Positions 16,748 through 24,521 are shown, numbered from the stretch's first letter. The stretch: 25,388 nt of DNA from an uncultured Agitococcus sp. (GCF_937920075.1 NZ_CALETI010000062.1:1-25388), one strand, 5' to 3'. A program made the numbers and translations. The notes: generated from the letters alone by a model not told the origin.

Positions 16748-17281
16748 TTATTTCTTCTTAGCTTCCTTACGGAGAACAACTTCATCCGCATAACGAACAC
16801 CTTTACCTTTATATGGCTCTGGCGCACGGAAAGCACGAACATTAGCAGCAACCTGACCTAACAATTGCTTGTTAGCAGATTTCAAAATGATTTCTGTTGC
16901 GGTTGGCGTCTCAGCTGTTACACCTTCTGGTAACTCATAATCGATTGGATGAGAGAAGCCTAAAGCTAAGTTCAACACTTTACCTTTAGCAGCCGCTTTA
17001 TAACCCACACCGATCAACTGTAATTTACGCTCAAAACCAGCACTTACACCTTTAACAACATTGTTTGCTAAGGCACGGGCAGTACCTGTTTGCATCCACG
17101 CTGCTTGTGTGTTTTGACGAGGAGTAAACACTAAAGTTTCACCCTCTTGTTTAGCTTCGACCAATTCGTGAAGAGACAGTGATAATACACCTTTGCTGCC
17201 CTTCACTTGTAGGTCTTGGCCATTAAGAGTCACTTCTACCCCTTTTGGGAGAGCAACTGGAGCTTTAGCCACGCGAGACAT
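16748..17281 (-). CDS. rplF: 50S ribosomal protein L6
   Basis: Large-subunit protein close to the sarcin-ricin loop and factor-binding site. The ATG at 17281 (MSRVAKAPVALPKGVEVTLN) gives 177 residues, exactly the E. coli length; the in-frame extension begins with TTG and overlaps rpsH. AGGTG lies 6 bases upstream of the ATG. Two tandem L6 folds are visible, with LIGVGYKAAAKGKVLNLALG and the C-terminal RAPEPYKGKGVRYADEVVLR plus a lysine-rich tail. Confidence 0.99.
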   Translation of the reverse strand: MSRVAKAPVALPKGVEVTLNGQDLQVKGSKGVLSLSLHELVEAKQEGETLVFTPRQNTQAAWMQTGTARALANNVVKGVSAGFERKLQLIGVGYKAAAKGKVLNLALGFSHPIDYELPEGVTAETPTATEIILKSANKQLLGQVAANVRAFRAPEPYKGKGVRYADEVVLRKEAKKK

Positions 17282-17292
17282 GCTTGCACCTA

Positions 17293-17676
17293 TCAAGAAA
17301 CGAGAGCAATCACTTCACCACCCACACCAGCTGCACGAGCGGCGCGATCGGTCATGATGCCTTTGTTAGTAGAAACAATGAGAATACCTAAACCTTGTTT
17401 AACAGGTTCTAACTCATCTTTGCTCTTGTAAATGCGTAAACCTGGACGGCTTACACGTTTAATTTGTTCAATAACAGGTTTGCCTTCATAGTATTTTAAA
17501 CCTAAGGTTAATGATAAACCTTCGGGTTCTACAGAAGAAATATAACCTTCATCGAGTAATAATTTAGCGATCGCTGTTTTCAGTTTAGAAACTGGCATAG
17601 CGACGGTTTGTTTACGAGCTAATTGCGCGTTGCGAATGCGAGTGAGCATATCGGCAACGGTATCTTGCATACTCAT
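17293..17676 (-). CDS. rpsH: 30S ribosomal protein S8
   Basis: Early-assembly 16S rRNA binder; in E. coli it also represses the spc operon. It has 127 residues (130 in E. coli). Signatures are MSMQDTVADMLTRIRNAQ, VSRPGLRIYKSKDELEPV and LGILIVSTNKGIMTDRAARA. The slight shortening lies in the middle loop after GYISSVEPEG. It follows rpsN by 12 bases, and its stop overlaps only non-coding bases before rplF. Confidence 0.99.
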   Translation of the reverse strand: MSMQDTVADMLTRIRNAQLARKQTVAMPVSKLKTAIAKLLLDEGYISSVEPEGLSLTLGLKYYEGKPVIEQIKRVSRPGLRIYKSKDELEPVKQGLGILIVSTNKGIMTDRAARAAGVGGEVIALVS

Positions 17677-17688
17677 GCGTCTTTCCCC

Positions 17689-17994
17689 TTACCAGCTAGC
17701 CTTAACGACGCCTGGTACATCACCCTGCATCACAGCTTCACGTAATTTAGTACGCGCTAAACCGAATTTACGGAAATAACCGTGAGGACGACCAGTCACA
17801 CCACAGCGATTACGTAAACGAATCGGTGAAGAATTGCGTGGTAAAGATTGCAATTTCAACATTGCAGCCCAACGCTCTTCATCAGTCGCATTCACATTCT
17901 TGATCGTTGCTTTTAACTGCTGACGTAATTCAGCATATTTAGCAACAGCTTTTTCGCGTTTGGCTTCGCGGTTAATCATGCTTTGTTTAGCCAT
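17689..17994 (-). CDS. rpsN: 30S ribosomal protein S14, zinc-free long form
   Basis: Head protein of the 30S subunit. At 101 residues it is the long type, with a helical N-terminus (AKQSMINREAKREKAVAKYA). Only one cysteine (NRCGVTGRPHGYFRKFGLAR) replaces the CxxC...CxxC zinc ribbon of the short form, so it needs no zinc. It lies 9 bases after rplE. Confidence 0.99.
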   Translation of the reverse strand: MAKQSMINREAKREKAVAKYAELRQQLKATIKNVNATDEERWAAMLKLQSLPRNSSPIRLRNRCGVTGRPHGYFRKFGLARTKLREAVMQGDVPGVVKASW

Positions 17995-18003
17995 GGTGCG
18001 TTC

Positions 18004-18540
18004 TCACTTAAAAGGAAAGCCGAAAGCACGCAGTAACGCACGACCTTGATCGTCGGTAGCCGCAGTGGTGGTAATGGTAATATCTAAACCACGAATTTGA
18101 CTGATTTTATCAAAGTCAATTTCAGGGAATACGATTTGTTCTTTGATACCCATGCTGTAATTACCACGGCCATCAAAAGCTTTTGGACTAAAACCACGGA
18201 AGTCACGAATACGCGGAATCGTAATCGAAATTAAACGATCCAAAAATTCGTACATACGGTCGCCACGTAAAGTCACTTTACAACCAATTGGCCAACCTTC
18301 ACGAATTTTGAAGCCAGCAATTGATTTACGTGCGAGAGTAATAGCGGGTTTCTGGCCAGAAATCAGCTGCATATCGGCCACGGCACCATCAAGCATCTTT
18401 TTATCTTGCGCGGCACCGCCCACTCCCATATTCAGAGTAATTTTGGTGATGCGAGGGACTTGCATCACATTCTCAAGACCTAACTCTTCTTTTAATTTAA
18501 GAGCTAGTTCGTTTTTGTACACGCCTCTTAGTCTGGCCAT
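18004..18540 (-). CDS. rplE: 50S ribosomal protein L5
   Basis: 5S rRNA binder and part of the central protuberance contacting the P-site tRNA. It has 178 residues. It starts MARLRGVYKNELALKLKEEL and continues with VPRITKITLNMGVGGAAQDK, RDFRGFSPKAFDGRGNYSMG, IKEQIVFPEID and the ending LRAFGFPFK. AGGTTGG lies upstream. In E. coli S8 binds the spc mRNA near the start of this gene; I could not recognise that site here. Confidence 0.99.
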   Translation of the reverse strand: MARLRGVYKNELALKLKEELGLENVMQVPRITKITLNMGVGGAAQDKKMLDGAVADMQLISGQKPAITLARKSIAGFKIREGWPIGCKVTLRGDRMYEFLDRLISITIPRIRDFRGFSPKAFDGRGNYSMGIKEQIVFPEIDFDKISQIRGLDITITTTAATDDQGRALLRAFGFPFK

Positions 18541-18554
18541 GTCAAACCAACCTA

Positions 18555-18872
18555 TTACTTGGCGTTGATTACAGCACCATTAGATTTGAAGACACGAACT
18601 TTAGTGCCATCTTCTAATAGTTTGTAACCTACGCGATCTGCCTTTTGCGTCTCTGGATTAATTAAAGCAACATTAGAAATCGCTAATGGAGCTTCTTTCT
18701 CTACGATACCACCTTGAGTACCACGAGCCGGATTCGGCTTAACGTGTTTTTTAACCAAGTTGATACCACTTACAGTGACACGTTCTTCAGCAACAGACAC
18801 TACTGTGCCACGCTTGCCTTTATCTTTACCAGTGATGACGATAATTTCGTCACCTTTTTTAATCTTTGCCAT
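18555..18872 (-). CDS. rplX: 50S ribosomal protein L24
   Basis: Assembly initiator of the large subunit, near the tunnel exit. The ATG at 18872 (MAKIKKGDEIIVITGKDKGK) gives 105 residues and matches the family N-terminus; an extension of three residues from a GTG at 18881 is possible but not conserved. The KOW motif is KGDEIIVITGKDKGKRGTVV, followed by VKKHVKPNPARGTQGGI. It starts 11 bases after rplN. Confidence 0.98.
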   Translation of the reverse strand: MAKIKKGDEIIVITGKDKGKRGTVVSVAEERVTVSGINLVKKHVKPNPARGTQGGIVEKEAPLAISNVALINPETQKADRVGYKLLEDGTKVRVFKSNGAVINAK

Positions 18873-18883
18873 GAGTCCCACCC

Positions 18884-19252
18884 TTACAGCACTTCTGGTG
18901 CCAGCGAGATGATTTTCATGAATTGCTCAGTACGCAATTCGCGAGTTACCGGCCCGAAAATACGGGTAGCGATGGGGGCTTTTTGGTTATTCAGCAACAC
19001 CGCAGCATTGTCATCAAAACGGATTAATGAACCGTCTGGACGGCGAATACCAAACTTGGTACGCACAACCACAGCATTCATCACATCGCCTTTTTTAACC
19101 CTGCCACGAGGAATTGCTTCCTTGACCGTGACCTTAATAATATCGCCGACGGTAGCATAACGACGATGAGAGCCGCCCAGTACTTTGATGCACTGTACGC
19201 GACGCGCGCCACTATTGTCTGCTACCTCGAGCATCGTTTCGGTCTGAATCAT
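18884..19252 (-). CDS. rplN: 50S ribosomal protein L14
   Basis: Large-subunit protein at the subunit interface (bridges B5/B8). It has 122 residues. It starts MIQTETMLEVADNSGARRVQ and has the signature block CIKVLGGSHRRYATVGDIIK, VTVKEAIPRG and FGPVTREL. It is the first gene of the spc segment, separated from rpsQ by 125 bases that hold a stem-loop and a possible promoter. Confidence 0.99.
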   Translation of the reverse strand: MIQTETMLEVADNSGARRVQCIKVLGGSHRRYATVGDIIKVTVKEAIPRGRVKKGDVMNAVVVRTKFGIRRPDGSLIRFDDNAAVLLNNQKAPIATRIFGPVTRELRTEQFMKIISLAPEVL

Positions 19253-19295
19253 TGCTCTACTCCAAACCTAGATAACCCCATGCGAAGGGGCGGTA

Positions 19296-19324
19296 ATCCT
19301 ACCCAATATCGCACAGGGATACAA
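19296..19324 (-). promoter_or_regulatory. Possible spc promoter upstream of rplN
   Basis: On the minus strand TTGTAT (19324-19319) and TAGGAT (19301-19296) are 17 bases apart, placed 44 bases before the rplN start. Both boxes are weak (3/6 and 4/6 to consensus). The support is mainly position, since E. coli has its spc promoter in this gap. A small CCCC/GGGG stem (19276-19290) lies between it and rplN. Confidence 0.3.
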
Positions 19325-19343
19325 GTAAAAATCAGCTTATTTA

Positions 19344-19374
19344 GAGATTTGGCAGAAAAAATCTGCCAAATTTC
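19344..19374 (-). promoter_or_regulatory. 13-bp stem-loop in S10/spc joint
   Basis: ATTTGGCAGA and TCTGCCAAAT pair perfectly around a 5-base loop, extended to 13 bp with a G-T pair. On the minus strand the loop is five T. The hairpin begins 3 bases after the rpsQ stop. No immediate U-run follows (the first TTTTT is about 13 bases later), so it is a weak terminator at best and may instead protect or process the mRNA end. Confidence 0.6.
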
Positions 19375-19377
19375 GGA

Positions 19378-19638
19378 TTATTTCACCGATTCAACCACTT
19401 CAACCAATCTCCAAGCTTTAGTTTTGGAGAGTGGACGGCATTCTGCGATGGTGACAATATCGCCTTCTTGACACACATTATTTTCATCATGTGCGTGCAA
19501 TTTGGTGGAGCGACGAATGTACTTACCGTATTTTGGATGTTTGACAAGACGTTCAATCAGAACAGTAATGGATTTATCCATTTTGTTGCTGACTACTTTA
19601 CCGGTCAATGTCCGTTGGGTATTGGTCTGCTCTGTCAT
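19378..19638 (-). CDS. rpsQ: 30S ribosomal protein S17
   Basis: Early 16S rRNA binder with an OB fold. I choose the ATG at 19638 (MTEQTNTQRTLTGKVVSNKM), 86 residues, because AAGGTGG is correctly spaced; the GTG at 19647 has no ribosome-binding site. Family blocks are GKVVSNKMDKSITVLIERLV, HPKYGKYIRRSTKLHAHDE and GDIVTIAECRPLSKTKAWRL. It starts one base after the rpmC stop and closes the S10 segment. Confidence 0.98.
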   Translation of the reverse strand: MTEQTNTQRTLTGKVVSNKMDKSITVLIERLVKHPKYGKYIRRSTKLHAHDENNVCQEGDIVTIAECRPLSKTKAWRLVEVVESVK

Positions 19639-19639
19639 C

Positions 19640-19831
19640 TCAGCCACCTTGTTTTTCTGTCAAGACTGTTTTGATACGGGCGATATCTTTACGAACCAAC
19701 CCTACCTGATGCGTCTTGGCGAGTTGGCCAGTCGCTTTCGCCATACGCAGCTTAAATTGCTGCAACTGGAGGCTATCAAGTTCAGCCTTGAGTTCCTCGA
19801 CAGTTTTTTGACGTAATTCTGTTGCTTTCAT
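19640..19831 (-). CDS. rpmC: 50S ribosomal protein L29
   Basis: Small helical-hairpin protein at the tunnel exit, part of the docking site for trigger factor and SRP. It has 63 residues, like E. coli. It starts MKATELRQKTVEELKAELDS, with FKLRMAKATGQLAKTHQVGL and a VRKDIARIKTVLTEK tail. Its ATG shares one base with the rplP stop (TAATG), a sign of translational coupling. Confidence 0.98.
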   Translation of the reverse strand: MKATELRQKTVEELKAELDSLQLQQFKLRMAKATGQLAKTHQVGLVRKDIARIKTVLTEKQGG

Positions 19832-20244
19832 TACATCACCGTCCGCGTCACGATGGTTGTTTTGACAGGTAATTTAGCAGCTGCCAAGGTAAAAGCTTGA
19901 CGCGCTAATTCTTCAGAAACACCTTCGATTTCATAAAGAATTTTACCTGGTTGAATTTCGGCAACCCAGTATTCAACATTACCCTTACCGTTACCCATAC
20001 GAACTTCTAATGGCTTTTCGGTAATTGGTTTATCTGGGAATACACGAATCCAAATTTTACCGCCACGCTTAACACGACGAGTAATCGTACGACGGGCAGC
20101 TTCAATTTGACGTGCAGTAATACGACCACGCTCAAGTGATTTTAACGCGATGCTACCAAAAGCAACGGTGCTACCACGATGAGCTAAGCCAGTATTACGG
20201 CCTTTATGAACCTTACGGAACTTGGTACGTTTAGGCTGTAACAT
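19831..20244 (-). CDS. rplP: 50S ribosomal protein L16
   Basis: Large-subunit protein that helps position tRNA in the A site. It has 137 residues. Signatures are MLQPKRTKFRKVHKGRNTGL, RGRITARQIEAARRTITRRV, KRGGKIWIRVFPDKPITEKP and RMGNGKGNVEYWVAEIQPGK. It lies between rpsC (6 bases) and rpmC (1-base overlap). Confidence 0.99.
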   Translation of the reverse strand: MLQPKRTKFRKVHKGRNTGLAHRGSTVAFGSIALKSLERGRITARQIEAARRTITRRVKRGGKIWIRVFPDKPITEKPLEVRMGNGKGNVEYWVAEIQPGKILYEIEGVSEELARQAFTLAAAKLPVKTTIVTRTVM

Positions 20245-20250
20245 AGTTTA

Positions 20251-21018
20251 TTACCCCTTTGCTTCCGTATTGCGGCCGCCACGACGGTCTTCACGACCAC
20301 CACGATCGTCACGATCGTCACGACCACCACGTTGCTTTTTAGCGGGCTTGTTTTCTTCTACAGGTGCTGGTTGCATAGCTTGAGCCATACCGCCTAAAAT
20401 TTCACCTTTGAAGATCCAAACTTTAACGCCGATACAACCATAAGTGGTTTCAGCACGCATAATCGAGTAATCGATATCAGCACGTAATGTATGCAAAGGT
20501 ACACGACCTTCACGATACCATTCAGAACGCGCGATCTCTGCACCACCTAAACGACCAGATACTTCAACTTTGATGCCTTTGGCACCAGCACGCATGGTGT
20601 TTTGTACAGCGCGTTTCATTGCGCGACGGAACATGACACGCTTTTCTAATTGTGCTGCAATGCTTTCAGCCACTAAACGTGCATCTAAGTCAGGCTTGCG
20701 AATTTCGTCAATGTTGATTTGAACTGGAGTCTTCATCAACTTAGACACTTCGCGACCTAAACGCTCAACATCTTCACCTTTTTTACCGATGATGATGCCA
20801 GGACGTGCCGTACTAATGGTAATACGGGCTGTCTCAGATGGACGCTCAATTAAAATACGACTTACCGCGGCGCTCTTGAGCTTGCTATACAAGTACTCAC
20901 GAACAGCTAAATCAGTAAGCAAAAAATCCGCATAGTTTTTTGGACTAGCATACCAGTTGGCATTGTGGCGTTTAATAACACCAAGACGAATGCCTATTGG
21001 ATGAACTTTCTGACCCAT
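20251..21018 (-). CDS. rpsC: 30S ribosomal protein S3 with RGG/RDD tail
   Basis: Forms part of the mRNA entry helicase. The true start is the ATG at 21018 (MGQKVHPIGIRLGVIKRHNA); the longer frame overlaps rplV. It is 255 residues against 233 in E. coli. The type II KH domain has RPGIIIGKKGEDVERLGREV, and the C-terminal half has GAEIARSEWYREGRVPLHTL, ADIDY and TYGCIGVKVWIFKGE. The extra length is a low-complexity tail (20251 to about 20350) with K, R, G and D in RDD, RGG and RED triplets, encoded by 9-base repeats around GATCGTCAC. It starts 13 bases after rplV. Confidence 0.98.
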   Translation of the reverse strand: MGQKVHPIGIRLGVIKRHNANWYASPKNYADFLLTDLAVREYLYSKLKSAAVSRILIERPSETARITISTARPGIIIGKKGEDVERLGREVSKLMKTPVQINIDEIRKPDLDARLVAESIAAQLEKRVMFRRAMKRAVQNTMRAGAKGIKVEVSGRLGGAEIARSEWYREGRVPLHTLRADIDYSIMRAETTYGCIGVKVWIFKGEILGGMAQAMQPAPVEENKPAKKQRGGRDDRDDRGGREDRRGGRNTEAKG

Positions 21019-21031
21019 TTCCCGACCCCAC

Positions 21032-21361
21032 TTATTCCGCGACTTTGACGGTGATATGGCAGGTACGCTTGCTGATACGATCAGCACGGCCTTTAGCACG
21101 TGGCATGATACGTTTCAAGGTAATACCTTCATCAACAAAGATCGTGGCGACTTTGAGCTCATCCACGTCTGCCCCATAATTATGCTCAGCGTTGGCAATT
21201 GCCGACTCGAGCACTTTTTTAACAAAGTGGGCAGCTTTTTTGGTGCTGAATTCTAATGTATTCAGCGCTTGCTCCACCGGCTTACCACGCACCAGATCAG
21301 CCACTAAACGTGCTTTCTGGGCAGATATTGGCGCGCCGCGAAGTTTAGCAACAGCTTCCAT
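21032..21361 (-). CDS. rplV: 50S ribosomal protein L22
   Basis: Lines the peptide exit tunnel; its hairpin loop is where macrolide-resistance changes occur in other bacteria. It has 109 residues. It starts MEAVAKLRGAPISAQKARLV, with GKPVEQALNTLEFSTKKAAH and the loop RIMPRAKGRADRISKRTCHI. It lies 10 bases after rpsS. Confidence 0.99.
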   Translation of the reverse strand: MEAVAKLRGAPISAQKARLVADLVRGKPVEQALNTLEFSTKKAAHFVKKVLESAIANAEHNYGADVDELKVATIFVDEGITLKRIMPRAKGRADRISKRTCHITVKVAE

Positions 21362-21371
21362 TACTCACCCC

Positions 21372-21647
21372 TTAGCGTTTGGCTTTCTTGTCAACACCAT
21401 GACCGCGATAAGTGCGGGTTGGTGCGAATTCGCCGAGTTTATGGCCGACCATATGCTCACTAACTAAAACTGGCACATGCTGACGACCGTTATGCACAGC
21501 GATGGTGAGACCTACCATTTCTGGCAGAATCATCGACCGACGCGACCAGGTTTTAATAGGCTTTCTGGAGTTGGTAGCCAATGCGGCTTCAACTTTCGCA
21601 AAAAGATGCGTATCTACGAACGGGCCTTTCTTAAGTGAACGAGGCAC
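21372..21647 (-). CDS. rpsS: 30S ribosomal protein S19, GTG start
   Basis: Head protein that pairs with S13 and contacts L5. It has 91 residues: PRSLKKGPFVDTHLFAKVEA, then PIKTWSRRSMILPEMVGLTI, AVHNGRQHVPVLVSEHMVGH, KLGEFAPTRTYRGHG. The initiator is GTG at 21647 with AGGAG 8 bases upstream; no nearby in-frame ATG would keep the conserved N-terminus. It follows rplB by 21 bases. Confidence 0.98.
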   Translation of the reverse strand: MPRSLKKGPFVDTHLFAKVEAALATNSRKPIKTWSRRSMILPEMVGLTIAVHNGRQHVPVLVSEHMVGHKLGEFAPTRTYRGHGVDKKAKR

Positions 21648-21668
21648 AGTTAGTCTCCTCTTTTCCTA

Positions 21669-22493
21669 TTACTTGACGCGACGATCACGTACAATCATAT
21701 TAGTTGTACGCTTGTTACTACGAGTTTTATAGCCCTTGGTCTGCACGCCCCACGGAGTGGTTGGATGCTTACCAAAAGTACGTCCCTCACCACCACCGTG
21801 TGGATGGTCAACTGGGTTCATTGCCGTACCACGAACGGTCGGACGAACACCACGCCAACGGCTAGCACCAGCTTTACCCAACGAACGCAAATTGTGTTCG
21901 GAGTTAGAAACTTCGCCAAACGTAGCGCGACAATCCACATGGATTTTACGCATTTCACCAGAGCGCAAACGCACAATGGCATAGGCACCATCACGACCCA
22001 ATAATTGGACAGATGTACCAGCAGAACGAGCCAATTGAGCACCTTTACCTGCTTTTAATTCCATACAGTGCAAAGTAGCACCGAGTGGCATATTGCGTAA
22101 TGGTAAAGCGTTACCCACTTTGATTGGCGCATCATCACCAGATTGCACTGCATCACCGACTTTTAAGCCTTTTGGTGCAATGATATAGCGACGTTCACCA
22201 TCGGCATATTTCAATAATGCGATATTTGCAGAACGGTTTGGATCGTACTCTAAACGCTCAACAACAGCTGGAACACCATCTTTGTTACGTTTAAAGTCAA
22301 CGATACGATATAACTGCTTATGACCACCGCCAATATGACGAGTAGTAATATGACCGTTATTATTACGACCACCAGTTCTCTTTTTGCTTTCAACTAAAGG
22401 TGCGTATGGACGACCTTTATATAAGTCTGGATTAACGACTTTCTCAACAAAACGACGACCTGGTGACGTTGGTTTACATTTTACGATAGGCAT
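21669..22493 (-). CDS. rplB: 50S ribosomal protein L2
   Basis: One of the most conserved ribosomal proteins, needed for subunit association and peptidyl-transferase assembly. It has 274 residues (273 in E. coli). It has SPGRRFVEKV near the start, the GGRNNNGHITTRHIGGGHKQ block and the C-terminal MNPVDHPHGGGEG, where H230 corresponds to the conserved H229 of E. coli. The ATG at 22493 has AAGGAG upstream, and the gap to rplW is 10 bases. Confidence 0.99.
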   Translation of the reverse strand: MPIVKCKPTSPGRRFVEKVVNPDLYKGRPYAPLVESKKRTGGRNNNGHITTRHIGGGHKQLYRIVDFKRNKDGVPAVVERLEYDPNRSANIALLKYADGERRYIIAPKGLKVGDAVQSGDDAPIKVGNALPLRNMPLGATLHCMELKAGKGAQLARSAGTSVQLLGRDGAYAIVRLRSGEMRKIHVDCRATFGEVSNSEHNLRSLGKAGASRWRGVRPTVRGTAMNPVDHPHGGGEGRTFGKHPTTPWGVQTKGYKTRSNKRTTNMIVRDRRVK

Positions 22494-22503
22494 AACGCGC
22501 TCC

Positions 22504-22803
22504 TTACTCAGCTACGTCAGCTAACTGAACTTCTGTGCCTACAGGTAATGTAATGTAGGCTTTTTTGAAGTCAGAGCGACGACCCGAGGTACGACCAAAA
22601 CGCTTTGTCTTACCTTTAACCAACACTGTATTAACTGCTTCAACTTTAACATTAAGCAATTTTTCTACAGCTTTTTTGATCTCCAGTTTGTTAGCATCTG
22701 TGCGCACTTTGAAAACCACTTGATTTTGGGTTTCAGCGACAATATTTGCTTTTTCGGAGATGTGCGGGCCAAGGATTACTTGGTATAAACGTTCGTTGTT
22801 CAT
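22504..22803 (-). CDS. rplW: 50S ribosomal protein L23
   Basis: Tunnel-exit protein and docking site for trigger factor and SRP. It has 99 residues. It starts MNNERLYQVILGPHISEKAN and continues with VVFKVRTDANKLEIKKAVEK, VEAVNTVLVKGKTKRFG and a basic loop before KKAYITLP. Its ATG overlaps the rplD stop by 4 bases (ATGA), implying coupled translation. Confidence 0.99.
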   Translation of the reverse strand: MNNERLYQVILGPHISEKANIVAETQNQVVFKVRTDANKLEIKKAVEKLLNVKVEAVNTVLVKGKTKRFGRTSGRRSDFKKAYITLPVGTEVQLADVAE

Positions 22804-23402
22804 CCCAATTCCACCTCTAATTTTTTAGCGGCTGGCACAGACATTAATACCTTGTCAAAACCAATCAAACTAACTGGATCAACAGCTGCAGTATCAATAA
22901 CAGCCACATGTGGCAAGTTACGAGCAGCGAGGTACAAGTTCTCGTCAACAGCTTCAGTCACGATCAAAGCGTTTTCTGCGCCTAAACCTTTGAGTTTTGC
23001 AAGCAACTCTTTAGTTTTTGGTGCGCTAACACTGATTTCTTCAACCAAAATTAAACGTTCTTGACGAACCAACTCGGCCAAAATACATTGCATCGCGCCG
23101 CGATACATTTTGCGGTTCACTTTTTGAGACCAGTCTTGTGGTTTTGCAGCAAAAATCTTGCCGCCACCACGCCACAATGGACTACGAATAGAACCAGCAC
23201 GTGCGCGGCCAGTACCCTTTTGTTTAAAAGGCTTCTTACCACCACCACTTACTTCAGCACGTGTTTTTTGAGCACGAGTGCCTTGACGACCACCAGCCAA
23301 ATAAGCAGTGACGACTTGGTGCACTAATGCTTCATTAAATTCTTTGCCGAAGGCAACTTCGGACAGCTCAACAGCCGCACCGGAAACAGTCTTCAGATTC
23401 AC
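22800..23402 (-). CDS. rplD: 50S ribosomal protein L4, GTG start
   Basis: Tunnel-lining protein which, in E. coli, also represses its own S10 operon by attenuation and translational control in the leader. It has 200 residues. The extended loop is SGGGKKPFKQKGTGRARAGS followed by IRSPLWRGGGKIFAAKPQDW. The initiator is GTG at 23402 with GGGGAG 6 bases upstream, 12 bases after rplC. The S10 leader upstream of rpsJ carries a terminator-like hairpin that could be its target. Confidence 0.98.
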   Translation of the reverse strand: MNLKTVSGAAVELSEVAFGKEFNEALVHQVVTAYLAGGRQGTRAQKTRAEVSGGGKKPFKQKGTGRARAGSIRSPLWRGGGKIFAAKPQDWSQKVNRKMYRGAMQCILAELVRQERLILVEEISVSAPKTKELLAKLKGLGAENALIVTEAVDENLYLAARNLPHVAVIDTAAVDPVSLIGFDKVLMSVPAAKKLEVELG

Positions 23403-23414
23403 GCTTAGCTCCCC

Positions 23415-24053
23415 TTAGGCCTTAACCGATGGACGTACAATCACATCGTAGCCTGTTGCGCCCGGAACTGCACCCTTAATTAAAAGGACGGAACGTTCGA
23501 CATCAACGGAAATCACTTCCAAACCTTGTACGGTAACGCGTTCGTCACCCAAGTGACCTGCCATCTTTTTGCCTTTGAACACGCGACCCGGAGATTGGTT
23601 TTGACCCGTAGAACCATGTACACGATGAGACACAGAGTTACCGTGTGTTGCATCTTGCGTACGGAAGTTCCAGCGTTTTACACCGCCTTGGAAACCTTTA
23701 CCTTTGCTAGTACCAATTACGTCAACTACTTGACCTACTGCAAAAATATCTAAACCAATGCTGCCACCAACTGCATAACTTGCAGCTTCTTCACCACTTA
23801 CACGGAATTCCCATACACCACGACCAGCAGCAACCGAAGCCTTTGCAAAATGGCCAGCCATTGCTTTGGTCACACGGGAAGCACGACGTTCACCAGTGGT
23901 TACTTGTACAGCTTGATAGCCGTCGGTTTCTAAGGTTCTAATCTGAGTGATGCGGTTGGGATCGATTTCAATCACCGTAACAGGTATAGAATTACCCGCT
24001 TCAGTGAAGATGCGCGTCATGCCGCACTTACGACCGACTAAACCAATAGCCAT
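23415..24053 (-). CDS. rplC: 50S ribosomal protein L3
   Basis: Early 23S rRNA binder reaching the peptidyl-transferase centre. It has 212 residues (209 in E. coli). It starts MAIGLVGRKCGMTRIFTEAG, with VVDVIGTSKGKGFQGGVKRW and then the loop GNSVSHRVHGSTGQNQSPGR with VFKGKKMAGHLGDERVTVQ. The glutamine in GSTGQNQSPGR lies where E. coli L3 is methylated. It lies 53 bases after rpsJ, with a 7-bp stem-loop in the gap. Confidence 0.99.
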   Translation of the reverse strand: MAIGLVGRKCGMTRIFTEAGNSIPVTVIEIDPNRITQIRTLETDGYQAVQVTTGERRASRVTKAMAGHFAKASVAAGRGVWEFRVSGEEAASYAVGGSIGLDIFAVGQVVDVIGTSKGKGFQGGVKRWNFRTQDATHGNSVSHRVHGSTGQNQSPGRVFKGKKMAGHLGDERVTVQGLEVISVDVERSVLLIKGAVPGATGYDVIVRPSVKA

Positions 24054-24073
24054 TTCCTCTAACCTCTTCTTAA

Positions 24074-24091
24074 CGCTGCCTCATGACAGCG
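24074..24091 (-). promoter_or_regulatory. Small stem-loop between rpsJ and rplC
   Basis: On the minus strand CGCTGTC and GGCAGCG pair (7 bp, one G-U) around an ATGA loop, about 20 bases before the rplC start. It may influence mRNA stability or L3 initiation; only the potential structure is seen. Confidence 0.4.
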
Positions 24092-24106
24092 CGATAGGAA
24101 AAACGA

Positions 24107-24418
24107 TTAACCCAAACTGATCTGCACATCAACACCAGCAGCAAGATCAAGTTTCATCAACGCATCAACAGTTTTATCTGTAGGTTGCACGATATCCACT
24201 AATCTTTTGTGGGTGCGGATCTCATACTGATCGCGGGCATCTTTATTCACATGCGGCGAAGTCAGCACGTTAAAGCGCTCGATGCGAGTGGGCATCGGAA
24301 TCGGACCACAAACCTGTGCGCCAGTGCGCTTGGCGGTCTCAACGATCTCCTGAGCGGATTGATCAATCAAACGATGATCGAATGCTTTCAGGCGAATGCG
24401 GATTCTCTGGTTAGCCAT
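24107..24418 (-). CDS. rpsJ: 30S ribosomal protein S10
   Basis: First gene of the super-operon. S10 is a head protein of the 30S subunit and, as NusE, a partner in transcription antitermination. It has 103 residues, identical in length to E. coli. It starts MANQRIRIRLKAFDHRLIDQ and continues with AQEIVETAKRTGAQVCGPIP, LPT-like PMPTRIERFNVLTSPHVNKD, and YEIRTHKRLVDIVQPTDKTV. The ATG at 24418 has TTGGAG upstream. An in-frame extension to 24487 would run through the leader hairpin and is not coding. Confidence 0.99.
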   Translation of the reverse strand: MANQRIRIRLKAFDHRLIDQSAQEIVETAKRTGAQVCGPIPMPTRIERFNVLTSPHVNKDARDQYEIRTHKRLVDIVQPTDKTVDALMKLDLAAGVDVQISLG

Positions 24419-24435
24419 ACCAGCAACTCCAAGCC

Positions 24436-24480
24436 AAAAAATAAAAAAGTCCCTTCGCCTGTTTATAATAAAACAGCGAA
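24436..24480 (-). promoter_or_regulatory. Terminator-like hairpin with U-tract in S10 leader
   Basis: On the minus strand TTCGCTGTTT pairs with AAACA(G)GCGAA: ten pairs with one bulged G around a TATTAT loop (24454-24480). Five bases later comes TTTTTTATTTTTT (24448-24436), then the rpsJ ribosome-binding site. The arrangement recalls the attenuator of the E. coli S10 leader, where L4 promotes termination. The 5-base spacer before the U-tract is longer than in a strong intrinsic terminator. Confidence 0.6.
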
Positions 24481-24521
24481 AAGCCAAAAATACGATGCCA
24501 AGAACGATGCCTTAGCTGTAA

